From an uncultured Methanosarcinales archaeon (GTDB lineage Archaea > Halobacteriota > Methanosarcinia > Methanotrichales > Methanotrichaceae), in NCBI GenBank assembly GCA_903871465.1, contig CAIQHB010000033.1:1-40090 (forward strand): DNA of 40,090 nt, written 5' to 3'. The notes beneath the pieces were generated by a model, which saw only the letters and a list, made by a program, of their open reading frames with translations, ran no database searches and was not told the origin of the DNA. Every line of letters begins with the position of its first letter. Within the stretch, counting starts at the first letter, position 1. Both the position numbers and the translations under genes were made by a program. Of this stretch, positions 15,200 through 23,987 are shown piece after piece.

Positions 15200-16306
15200 A
15201 TGAGGATACAGCTATTTTCAGCCCTGGCTATTCTTCAGCTAGCTGCATTGCTACTCTGCGGATCTGCCTGGGCAGCGGATTACCCCTTGACCATAACCGA
15301 CTCGGCAGGAAGAGACGTTACCTTCTCCGAGCCGGTAGAGCGGGTAATAGTGCTGAACTCTGATGTGGCAGAGGCCGTAGTAATGCTCGGCGCGGCAGAT
15401 AAGGTGGTTGGGGTCTCAGATACTGTGCAAAAGAAAGGCTACTATTTCCCCATGCTTGCGAAGAAGCAGAATGTGGGCAAATGGAACCAACCGGACTATG
15501 AGATGATCGGGGAATTAGCTCGGGGAGGCAAGGATAACATTACACCAGATATCGTAGTAATAGGATACAGCTACCCTGATAAGACCTATGGAATATTTGG
15601 CGTGGAAAAGGGCCTTGCTCCCTTCAAGGATATCAAGGCCGTAGCCCTGGAGTTCATCAAGCCCGAGAACATGACCCGTGAGATGGAGATATTGGGCAAG
15701 ATCCTTGATAAAGAGAGCGAAGCCAGGGATTACATCAACTGGTATGACGAAAAGAGATCCAAGATCGAGAAGGCAGTAGAAGGCCAGAACATGCCTAAGG
15801 TATACGCGGAGTGGAGCTCTACCTCTGACCTTTCCACCCTTGGAGCAGGCTCGGGCTTTGATCAGGTTCTGAGCGTGGCCAAAGGCTATAATATCGCCAG
15901 GAAGCTGGGCGATGCTTACCCCAAAGTGGGATGGGAATGGGTTATAACCCAGAATCCTGAGGTCATCATCAAGAGGCAGACCCAATCCTCAGACCAGAAA
16001 CAGATCGGATGGAAATCCGAACCTTCCTCGGATACCGTCAAGCTGCAGGCGGTCAGAAACGAGCTGCTGGCAAGATCGGGTGCAAGCGGCATTAGTGCCG
16101 TCAAGTCCGGCAAGGTTTACATAATGGATTGGGATATCCTCAACGGCCTGGACCAGGTGGTAGGAATAACCTATCTGGCGAAATTGCTCCATCCCGAGGC
16201 AGATCTGGACCCGATAGGCGTTCACAAGGAGTATCTGAAGCGCCTGGGACTGGAGTACCCGGAAGGAAGGACCTTTGTCTACCCGGAACTCGAAAGCTCC
16301 AAGTAA
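15200..16306 (+). CDS. FepB/BtuF-family ABC substrate-binding protein
   Basis: A 368-residue exported binding protein. Signal peptide (~1-25, ending AWA) then ITDSAGRDVTFSEPVERVIV, the usual start of iron-siderophore/cobalamin binding proteins, with AADKVVGVSD, PDIVVIGYS and a C-terminal lobe ending LAKLLHPE. GAGGG precedes the ATG by six bases. It is only distantly like the BtuF at 13.3-14.2 kb. No permease follows; the next genes are an ATPase and cobN, so the ligand may be a corrinoid, a cobalt complex or a siderophore. Poly-T tracts follow the stop, so it is probably transcribed separately. Confidence 0.85.
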   Translation: MRIQLFSALAILQLAALLLCGSAWAADYPLTITDSAGRDVTFSEPVERVIVLNSDVAEAVVMLGAADKVVGVSDTVQKKGYYFPMLAKKQNVGKWNQPDYEMIGELARGGKDNITPDIVVIGYSYPDKTYGIFGVEKGLAPFKDIKAVALEFIKPENMTREMEILGKILDKESEARDYINWYDEKRSKIEKAVEGQNMPKVYAEWSSTSDLSTLGAGSGFDQVLSVAKGYNIARKLGDAYPKVGWEWVITQNPEVIIKRQTQSSDQKQIGWKSEPSSDTVKLQAVRNELLARSGASGISAVKSGKVYIMDWDILNGLDQVVGITYLAKLLHPEADLDPIGVHKEYLKRLGLEYPEGRTFVYPELESSK

Positions 16307-16320
16307 ATCAAGTATATTCA

Positions 16321-16358
16321 TTTTTTTCTATACGCATATCGAATATATTTTTATTTTT
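16321..16358 (+). terminator. Double oligo-T terminator
   Basis: Seven T at 16321-16327 and a second T-rich tract ending near 16358, within 55 bases of the binding-protein stop. This argues against read-through into the ATPase-cobN pair. Confidence 0.5.
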
Positions 16359-16741
16359 TGATACATGTCAAAGGAGATTTAGGAATAAAGCTGATCTTTA
16401 TTGTTAAGTGCTACTATATAAAATTTTATTCGCACGAAATTATGATTTGCAGAATCTGGTAGATTGAAAGTGCAAAGCCGTAAATTCAAGTAATAGCTAT
16501 CATTCAGCACATACATTATGTATAGCAAAACCAAAAGGCCAATGATAATAGAAGCATTTATTAAATATGCGTTTCTTATGCAAAATAGTAAATTGGCATA
16601 AAATAGCAACTAAGACGAAATACTTATTACAAGGGGAATAAATGGAAAAGATAAATGGATCGGTTCGATCTCTGAAATATGAATCCGAGTCTTACCTATG
16701 ATCATTAATCGCCACACCATTTCGCATCAGGAGGAAGCTAA
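16359..16741. other. AT-rich gap where a permease gene would be expected
   Basis: Nearly 400 AT-rich bases hold no permease and no recognisable remnant. A perfect palindrome ATACATTATGTAT lies at 16511-16523, and another AT-rich region near 16615-16650 may hold the promoter of the ATPase-cobN unit. Open frames here are short and without SD sites. Confidence 0.5.
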
Positions 16742-17524
16742 TTGGTAAATATCACTATCAAAGACCTCACATTCAGCTACAACAGCCACAAGATCCTCGA
16801 TGACCTCAACATTGTTGTAGGAGATGCAGAGGTCTTGAGCTTGGTGGGACCTAACGGTTCGGGAAAAACCACGCTGATTAAATGCATCGACCGCATCCTC
16901 AAGCCCTGGGGCAGTATCCTCCTGGACGGAAAGGAGATCGAGGAAATGAGCCGCCAGGAAGTCGCCCGAATCATAGGCTACGTTCCCCAAAGCAGTTCTG
17001 CTCCACTGGCCACCTCGGTCTTTGACACGGTTCTAATGGGACGAAGGCCGCACATCAGATGGCAGGTCTCAGATTCCGATCTGGACAAGGTAGCCCAGGT
17101 ACTGGAACTCCTGCATCTGGATGACCTCGGCTTGCGTGATTTTTCCAGTCTCTCCGGCGGCCAGAAGCAAAAAGTGCTGATAGCTCGCGCCCTGGCCCAG
17201 GAGCCTGCCATCCTCCTTCTTGACGAGCCGACCTCCAATCTGGATATGAAGCACCAGCTGGAGGTGATGGAAATCATAAGCCATCTCGTCAAGGAGAAGA
17301 AAATATCCGTGGTAATGGCCATTCATGACCTCAATTTAGCTTCCCGGTTCTCGGACAAACTGGTCATGCTCAAGAACGGCCAGGTCTATGCGGCAGGCGA
17401 GCCGAAGCACCTTCTTACCGAGGCCAATATCAGCAACGTCTACGGCATTAAGGCCATGGTTATGAACGCTGTAGGAAGGCCGTACATCGTCCCGTTGCGC
17501 TCCCTGGACGGTGAACTGGCATGA
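16742..17524 (+). CDS. btuD: Second BtuD-like ABC ATPase, coupled to cobN
   Basis: A 260-residue ATPase closely similar to that at 11400-12173: Walker A GPNGSGKTT, signature LSGGQKQK, Walker B ILLLDEPTSNLD, switch His in AIHDLN. TTG start at 16742 has AGGAGGA (16729-16735) seven bases upstream. The stop overlaps the cobN start by four bases (ATGA), so both are translated together. Lacking its own permease, it may pair with BtuC at 12.2-13.3 kb or a distant one. The tight link to cobN points to cobalt or corrinoid metabolism. Confidence 0.88.
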   Translation: MVNITIKDLTFSYNSHKILDDLNIVVGDAEVLSLVGPNGSGKTTLIKCIDRILKPWGSILLDGKEIEEMSRQEVARIIGYVPQSSSAPLATSVFDTVLMGRRPHIRWQVSDSDLDKVAQVLELLHLDDLGLRDFSSLSGGQKQKVLIARALAQEPAILLLDEPTSNLDMKHQLEVMEIISHLVKEKKISVVMAIHDLNLASRFSDKLVMLKNGQVYAAGEPKHLLTEANISNVYGIKAMVMNAVGRPYIVPLRSLDGELA

Positions 17525-20500
17525 GATTAGCATCCCTGACCTGGGCCAGCGACGTTGCTCTTCTTCTGGAGGCGGCAAAAGAGACAAAGATCGATCTTGA
17601 GGCCTGGGCTGTTTCAGAACTCAATGACGAAAATGTCGAGGATTGCATCAGTTCTCTGAACGGCTCCGAAGCGATCCTCATACATCCTTGCCAGCGGGAC
17701 CGGCTCTTTGATAAGGTTATTGAAAAGATCGACAAAAAGACACCCATTATCTCCTTCGGCTTTGATCCGGCACTCTGGTCTTTTTCCAGCGTCTCCGCGA
17801 AGATCGTTTCTACCGTAAACGCCTATGTAGTCTATGGCGGCAGAGAGAACACCGCCAATATGATTCGCTACATCGGCCGGGAGGTTTTGGGACTTGATTA
17901 TAGCTATGAGCAACCCCTGGAATGTCTCTGGCAGGGGCTCTATCATCCCGATGCCGGTGAGGCCTTTCCTACGGTGGCTGATTATCTTAAATGGTACGGA
18001 AAAAAGCACGAGCACTCTGTCGGCATCCTCTTCTTTCGCACCTACTGGGCCAACGGAGATCTGGTCATAGTCGACAGCCTCATCCGGGAGCTGGAGAAGG
18101 ACCTCGATGTTCTGCCCGCCTTCTGCTTCGGAATGGGTGACAAGGACCTGGGAGCCAAATCCAGCGGCGAAGTGATGGAGGAGTACTTCACAGGGAGAGT
18201 GGATGCAGTCATCAATTTGCAGTCCATCTTTCATGCCGGAAGCAAAGAAGAGTCTGTTCAGGTTCTGAAGAAATTGAATGTCCCTGTTTTTCATCCCCTC
18301 ACGGTCTATCACAAGAGCGAGGAGGAGTGGCAGGAGGATGTACACGGCCTCTCCAGCAGCGAGGTGGGCTGGTCCGTGGCCCTGCCGGAGTTCGAAGGCC
18401 TGATTGAGCCCATCCTGGCAGGAGTCTCCTCCCGAGAAGAGATGAGCGGAACAGAGTTCGAAAGGCACCAGGGTGTAGAGGATAGGATCAAGAAGGTGGC
18501 TCGCCGAGTCAATAGATGGATCAATTTGCAAAGCTTGCCTCCTTCTCAGAGGAAGGTGGCCTTTATCCTGCATAACAACCCCTGCGCCTCGGCTGAGGCC
18601 ACTGTCGGCTCTGGCGCTCATCTGGATACTCTGGAGAGCGTGGCCAGAATCCTTGGGAGCATGAGCGATGCAGGCTACCTGATAGAGGATCGGCCGGCCA
18701 ATGGCAAAGAGCTCATTGCCACTATCATGGACCGTAAGGCCGTCTCCGAGTTTCGCTGGACGTCTGTGGAGGAGATCGTGAACAAGGGTGGGGCCCTGGC
18801 CATGGTGGACAAAGAGGAGTACGAATCGTGGTTCAATACCCTGCCGGAATTGGCCCGGAAAAAGGTTTGCGACGCCTGGGGCCGGCCACCCGGGGAAGAA
18901 AGAGACGGAGTCGCTCCCTCCATGGTCTTCGAGGGCAAGATGGTGATAACCGGCGTCCGGTACGGCAACGCCATCGTATGCGTCCAACCCAAGAGGGGCT
19001 GCGCCGGAGCCAGATGCGATGGCCAGGTCTGCCGTATTCTTCATGATCCCGAGGTCCCTCCGCCCCATCAGTACCTCGCCACCTATCACTGGATCGAGGA
19101 GATCTTTGGGGCAGATGTCATGGTGCACGTGGGAACGCATGGAAACATGGAATTTTTGCCGGGCAAGTCGGTGGGGCTTTCTGGAAGCTGCTTCCCGGAC
19201 ATCGCTGTGGGCGACATTCCATACCTTTACATCTATAACTCCGACAATCCGCCAGAGGGGGCTGTGGCCAAGAGACGCAGCTATGCCGTGATTGTGGATC
19301 ATATGCAGACCACAATGACGGAGTCAGGAGTCTATGGAGACCTAAAAGAGTTGGAGGACAACATTGCCAATTATCGCCAGAACAAAGTATCGGAGAGAGC
19401 TTTGGCCCATGCCCTGGAGCACGTCATCCTCGATCTCCTCAAGAAGACCAACCTGGCCGAGGAGCTGAATCTGGAGGCGCTTATAGAATCCGGCATATCC
19501 TTCGAGAAGATTCTGGAACTGGCTCATGGAAAGATCTCAGAGATATACACCACGCAGATCCCGGATGGGATGCACATCTTTGGAGAGGTCCCCGGAGGAG
19601 AAAAACGGGTGGACCTGATCAAAGCCATATTGCACTTTGACTCGGAAACGAAAAAATTCCTCTCCAATCTCATGGATCGAACCCCTACAGATCAGGAGCT
19701 TGATCCTCTGGCCAGGGAATTCATCCGCTCGTTCCTGGCCGGCGAGACGGATCCAGCATCTCGAATTCTTGGCGAGCATCTGAAGAACCATGATCAAAAG
19801 GCCGTCTCCATTCTGAGAGAGAAGGTACTGGACCTCTCCTGCCGGATCGAGGCCTCCCGGGAGATGAAGAGCCTGCTGCATGGGATGGAAGGAGGCTTCA
19901 TCGAGCCCGGACCCTCCGGTTTGATCACACGAGGAAAGCCAGATGTGCTTCCCACAGGCAGGAACTTTTACTCCCTGGACCCGGCGACTGTGCCCACCAA
20001 AGCCGCCTGGCGCGTGGGACGGAAGCTCGCTCACCTATTGATTACAAAATACGAAGAGGAGCATGGCAGAATTCCTGAGAACGTGGCCATGTACTGGATG
20101 GCCAGCGACATTATGTGGGCGGATGGGGAGCAGCTGGCTCAGATGCTCTTCCTTCTGGGTGTGGAGCCTCTCTGGAAGGGCGGGCGCGTGAAGGGTTACA
20201 GAGTGATGAGTCTCGAAGAGCTGGGCCGTCCCCGGATCGATGTTACCGTGCGGGCCAGCGGGATCACCAGAGACTGCTTCTACAACTGCATCGAGCTGCT
20301 CGACCAGGCCATTCGGGAGGTGGCCGCGCTCGACGAGCCAGAGGAGATGAACTTCCTCCGCAAGCACTCCGCCGGGGGCGATGCCCCTCGCATCTTTGCC
20401 AGCCGCCCGGGAACCTACGGCAATGGGGTGAATTTAGCGGTCTATGCCTCCGCCTGGAAGGAGGATAAAGATCTCACGGACGTCTTCATTCAATGGAACA

Positions 20501-21201
20501 GCTATGCCTACGGTAAGGATGTCTTCGGGCAGGAATCGGGGCAGGCTCTGCTGCAACAGCTCAAGAGCGTGGACTTGACCTTCAACAAGACAGTCACCGA
20601 CGAGTACGACCTCCTGGGATGCTGCTGTTACTTCGGCACGCACGGCGGCTTGAACAATGCCGCCCGCGAGCTTTCGGGCCACGAAGTCTCATCCTACTAC
20701 GGGGATACGAGAGACCGGGAGAAGGCCGTTATCAGAACCCTGGCCGATGAGATGCGCCGTGTGGTTCGGACACGGCTGCTCAATCCTAAATGGATTGAAG
20801 GGATGAAGCGGCACGGCTACAAGGGCGCAGGAGATATCTCCAAACGCGTGGGCCGGGTCTACGGCTGGGAGGCCACCACGCAAGAAGTGGACGACTGGAT
20901 CTTCGACGACATCGCCAAGACATTCATCCTGGATGATGAAAACCGCAAGTTCTTCGAGGAGAACAATCCCTGGGCCATGGAGGAGATAGGACGCAGGCTT
21001 CTGGAAGCCAATCAACGTGGTCTGTGGAAGGCTGACCAGAAGGTGCTGGATGCTCTGAGGTCGAGTTACCTGGAGATCGAGGGCTGGATGGAGGAGAAGA
21101 TGGGCGAGACAAAAGGAAGCTTCCAGGGGGGAGCCATCGATGTCATGCCATCGGAGCACGCCCGGGCCTGGAGGGAGATGATTTCTAAGGCCAAACACTG
21201 A
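17521..21201 (+). CDS. cobN: CobN-type cobaltochelatase large subunit
   Basis: The 1226-residue protein is of normal CobN length (CobN/BchH family). CobN binds the corrin ring and inserts Co2+ (with ATPase partners) on the way to cobalamin. Family motifs: GTHGNMEFLPGKSVGLSG (~537), a VPGGEKRVD-like segment, RGNYEEE-like region replaced here by KYEEEHGRIPENVAMYWM, then LGVEPLWKGGRVKGYRVM and GRPRIDVTVRASGITRD (~900), and CCYFGTHGGL near 1033. No CobS/CobT or ChlI/ChlD partner lies in the window, so those must be elsewhere. It follows the ABC ATPase by a four-base overlap. In methanogens several CobN paralogues exist, so activity on another tetrapyrrole is possible. Confidence 0.92.
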   Translation: MRLASLTWASDVALLLEAAKETKIDLEAWAVSELNDENVEDCISSLNGSEAILIHPCQRDRLFDKVIEKIDKKTPIISFGFDPALWSFSSVSAKIVSTVNAYVVYGGRENTANMIRYIGREVLGLDYSYEQPLECLWQGLYHPDAGEAFPTVADYLKWYGKKHEHSVGILFFRTYWANGDLVIVDSLIRELEKDLDVLPAFCFGMGDKDLGAKSSGEVMEEYFTGRVDAVINLQSIFHAGSKEESVQVLKKLNVPVFHPLTVYHKSEEEWQEDVHGLSSSEVGWSVALPEFEGLIEPILAGVSSREEMSGTEFERHQGVEDRIKKVARRVNRWINLQSLPPSQRKVAFILHNNPCASAEATVGSGAHLDTLESVARILGSMSDAGYLIEDRPANGKELIATIMDRKAVSEFRWTSVEEIVNKGGALAMVDKEEYESWFNTLPELARKKVCDAWGRPPGEERDGVAPSMVFEGKMVITGVRYGNAIVCVQPKRGCAGARCDGQVCRILHDPEVPPPHQYLATYHWIEEIFGADVMVHVGTHGNMEFLPGKSVGLSGSCFPDIAVGDIPYLYIYNSDNPPEGAVAKRRSYAVIVDHMQTTMTESGVYGDLKELEDNIANYRQNKVSERALAHALEHVILDLLKKTNLAEELNLEALIESGISFEKILELAHGKISEIYTTQIPDGMHIFGEVPGGEKRVDLIKAILHFDSETKKFLSNLMDRTPTDQELDPLAREFIRSFLAGETDPASRILGEHLKNHDQKAVSILREKVLDLSCRIEASREMKSLLHGMEGGFIEPGPSGLITRGKPDVLPTGRNFYSLDPATVPTKAAWRVGRKLAHLLITKYEEEHGRIPENVAMYWMASDIMWADGEQLAQMLFLLGVEPLWKGGRVKGYRVMSLEELGRPRIDVTVRASGITRDCFYNCIELLDQAIREVAALDEPEEMNFLRKHSAGGDAPRIFASRPGTYGNGVNLAVYASAWKEDKDLTDVFIQWNSYAYGKDVFGQESGQALLQQLKSVDLTFNKTVTDEYDLLGCCCYFGTHGGLNNAARELSGHEVSSYYGDTRDREKAVIRTLADEMRRVVRTRLLNPKWIEGMKRHGYKGAGDISKRVGRVYGWEATTQEVDDWIFDDIAKTFILDDENRKFFEENNPWAMEEIGRRLLEANQRGLWKADQKVLDALRSSYLEIEGWMEEKMGETKGSFQGGAIDVMPSEHARAWREMISKAKH

Positions 21202-21301
21202 CTTTCGTAACCGTGAGGGCAATATATGCCCACAAAATATTTTTTGCTAATTGAACCAATCAGAAATTCCTTATACGATTTCAATATAATGATACAACCA
21301 A

Positions 21302-23941
21302 ATGGAACCTCCAAAAACCCCAGTCACTCCAAATTCATCCAAGCCTCCGGCCAAGCTTGCAGGTGGAAAAGCGGCCGAAGTCCCGGTAGAGCTGCTGGAA
21401 AAGTCGCGCCAGAGCATCGATACCGTCCTTAGGGAGCTTGTTACTCGTCCGGATGGCTTGAGCCAGTCAGAAGCCGATTCTCGCCTGAAAGAGCATGGCC
21501 CGAATGAGATAGCCCGGGAGAAGCGCCAGTCCGGGCTTATGCGCCTGCTCAGCAATGTCAAAAATCCACTGGTCATTCTGCTCACTGCCCTGGGCGTGAT
21601 CTCTTTTCTCACCGGTGACATGCGGGCGACGGCTGTCATCTTCATCATGGTGCTGCTGGGCCTGGTGCTGCGCTTTTATCAGGAGATGCGTGCCGATAAT
21701 GCGGCGGAAAAGCTCAAAGCGATGGTCAGCAACACCGCGACGGTGGTGAGGGACGGCAAGGAATCTGAGGTTCAACTGAAGTTGCTGGTTCCGGGAGACA
21801 TCATCCGGCTGGCTGCGGGTGATCTGGTGCCGGCCGACGTGCGGGTGCTGCTCGCCAAAGACCTGTTCCTGAATCAGTCGGCCCTTACCGGAGAATCCCT
21901 GCCTGTGGAGAAAAAAGCAGCATCACTACCTGCCGGGGATCAGAATCCTCTGGAGCTTGCCAACATCTGCTTTATGGGCTCAAACGTCGAGAGCGGATCA
22001 GCCACCGCCGTGGTGGTGCACACCGGCGAACAAACTTATTTTGGATCGCTGGCTGCCAGTATCGTGGGCCAGCGGGTGCTCACCAGTTTCGACAAAGGAA
22101 TCAACCAATTCACCTGGCTGATGATCCGCTTCATTGCCGTGATGGTGCCGGCGGTCTTCCTCATCAACGGACTGACCAAGCACAACTGGCTGGAAGCTTT
22201 CCTTTTCGCTGTCGCGGTGGCCGTCGGGCTGACCCCGGAGATGCTGCCCATGATCGTGACCGTCAATCTATCCCGGGGCGCGCTCACGATGGCAGGCAAG
22301 AAGGTGATCGTCAAACGTCTGAACGCCATCCAAAATTTCGGCGCCATGGATGTCCTGTGCACAGACAAAACCGGAACCATTACCAAAGGAAAGATCGTTC
22401 TGGAAAAGCACCTGGACGTCAGGGGTGAGCCAAGCGAGAAGGTGCTGCACTACGGTTATCTGAACAGCTACCACCATACCGGTCTCAAGAACCTGCTCGA
22501 CGAGGCGATTCTCGATCACGAGGAGCTGGAAGAACGCCTGAAGGCGGATGAAAAGTACCGCAAGATTGACGAGATCCCCTTCGATTTTGTGCGGCGCAGG
22601 ATGTCGGTGGTGATCGAAGATGAAACCGGCCTGAACATTCTCATCTGCAAAGGCGCGCTGGATGAAGTGATGAGCCAGTGCAGCCTGGTGGAGATCAATG
22701 GCCAGGTCGTCGCCATGTCTCCTGAAGACGATGCTAAAAGCCGGCAGTTGGTAGGCGTTCTGAACGGTGAAGGATTTCGCGTCATAGCTCTGGCTCATAA
22801 AGAAATGCCAGGGGCGAAGGACGAACCGGTTTACTCGGTCAAGGATGAGTCGGATCTGATTCTGCTGGGCTTCCTGGCCTTCCTCGATCCGCCCAAGGAG
22901 ACCACCATGGAGGCACTGAGGCGACTGCATGCCCTAAATGTGGACGTCAAGATCCTGACCGGCGACAATGAAATCATCACTGCCTACATCTGCAAACAAG
23001 TGGGCATGCCGGTGGATAATCTATTGCTCGGCTCCCAAATAGAGAAGATGGACGAGGAGCAACTCTGCGAAGCCGTCCGCTCTGCGAGCGTCTTTGCCAG
23101 GCTTGTTCCCGCCCATAAAGAGCGAGTGGTCCATGCTCTGCAGAAAAACGGTCATGTCGTCGGCTTTATGGGAGACGGTATTAACGACGCACCGGCTTTG
23201 AAGGCTGCCGATGTGGGCATTTCGGTCGATAGCGCCGTCGACATCGCTAAAGAGTCGTCCGACATCATTCTGCTGGAGAACAGTCTGCTCATACTGGAGC
23301 AGGGTGTGATGGAAGGGCGGCGGGTGTTCGGCAATATCATCAAGTACATCAAGATGGCTGCATCTTCCAATTTCGGCAATATGCTAAGCGTCGTTGGCGC
23401 CAGCGCCTTCCTGCCCTTCCTGCCCATGCTGCCCATCCAGGTGCTGACGAACAACCTGCTATACGATTTCTCGCAGACCACCATCCCCACAGACGAAGTC
23501 GATGCTGACTGGCTGGCCAAACCGCGCAAGTGGGCGATTGGCGACATCAAGCGTTTCATTCTGTTTATCGGACCCATCAGCTCGATCTTCGATTATGCGA
23601 CGTTCTTCATTATGATCTACATCTTCCATGCCTGGACAAATCCCGCACTATTTCACACCGGCTGGTTCGTAGAGTCGCTCTTTACCCAGACTCTGATCAT
23701 TCACGTCATCCGTACCAACAAGATCCCATTCATCGAAAGCCGTGCCAGCTGGCCGTTGATCGTCAGTTCATTGATTATTGTTGCCGTCGGCGCATGGCTG
23801 ACGGTTTCACCTCTGGCCGAAACCTTGGGTTTTGTCCAGCTGCCGCCGAAGTTTTGGCTGCTCCTGGCGGTTATGCTGGTATGCTATGTGATTCTAACCC
23901 AGGTGGTAAAGACCTGGTTCATAAGGAGGTTTGGCGATTGA
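21302..23941 (+). CDS. mgtA: MgtA/MgtB-like P-type (P3B) magnesium-transporting ATPase
   Basis: An 879-residue P-type ATPase. Order: N-terminal cytoplasmic region, two helices, actuator with LTGESLPVEK (~195), helices with a P-E-M-L-P segment typical of Mg pumps, phosphorylation site CTDKTGTITKGK (~353), KGALDEV nucleotide site, GDGINDAP hinge (~623) and a C-terminal helix cluster. P3B pumps bring Mg2+ into the cell. The ATG at 21302 has no SD; an AT-rich promoter lies just ahead, so initiation may be leaderless. Coding GC is high and the protein is very bacterial in look, so transfer from bacteria is possible. Mg, not cobalt, is the expected ion although it follows cobN. Confidence 0.9.
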   Translation: MEPPKTPVTPNSSKPPAKLAGGKAAEVPVELLEKSRQSIDTVLRELVTRPDGLSQSEADSRLKEHGPNEIAREKRQSGLMRLLSNVKNPLVILLTALGVISFLTGDMRATAVIFIMVLLGLVLRFYQEMRADNAAEKLKAMVSNTATVVRDGKESEVQLKLLVPGDIIRLAAGDLVPADVRVLLAKDLFLNQSALTGESLPVEKKAASLPAGDQNPLELANICFMGSNVESGSATAVVVHTGEQTYFGSLAASIVGQRVLTSFDKGINQFTWLMIRFIAVMVPAVFLINGLTKHNWLEAFLFAVAVAVGLTPEMLPMIVTVNLSRGALTMAGKKVIVKRLNAIQNFGAMDVLCTDKTGTITKGKIVLEKHLDVRGEPSEKVLHYGYLNSYHHTGLKNLLDEAILDHEELEERLKADEKYRKIDEIPFDFVRRRMSVVIEDETGLNILICKGALDEVMSQCSLVEINGQVVAMSPEDDAKSRQLVGVLNGEGFRVIALAHKEMPGAKDEPVYSVKDESDLILLGFLAFLDPPKETTMEALRRLHALNVDVKILTGDNEIITAYICKQVGMPVDNLLLGSQIEKMDEEQLCEAVRSASVFARLVPAHKERVVHALQKNGHVVGFMGDGINDAPALKAADVGISVDSAVDIAKESSDIILLENSLLILEQGVMEGRRVFGNIIKYIKMAASSNFGNMLSVVGASAFLPFLPMLPIQVLTNNLLYDFSQTTIPTDEVDADWLAKPRKWAIGDIKRFILFIGPISSIFDYATFFIMIYIFHAWTNPALFHTGWFVESLFTQTLIIHVIRTNKIPFIESRASWPLIVSSLIIVAVGAWLTVSPLAETLGFVQLPPKFWLLLAVMLVCYVILTQVVKTWFIRRFGD

Positions 23942-23987
23942 TCGGCTTGATAATCCGATTTTATTATGATCTATTGGAGGGCATTCT

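Noticed and set aside
14976-15203. 75-codon ORF before the second binding protein
   Set aside because: No SD, no recognisable protein pattern, and it runs through the promoter and SD of the next gene.
17614-19302. 562-codon minus-strand ORF
   Set aside because: A long shadow of cobN caused by GC-rich codon use; the plus-strand CobN motifs are unambiguous.
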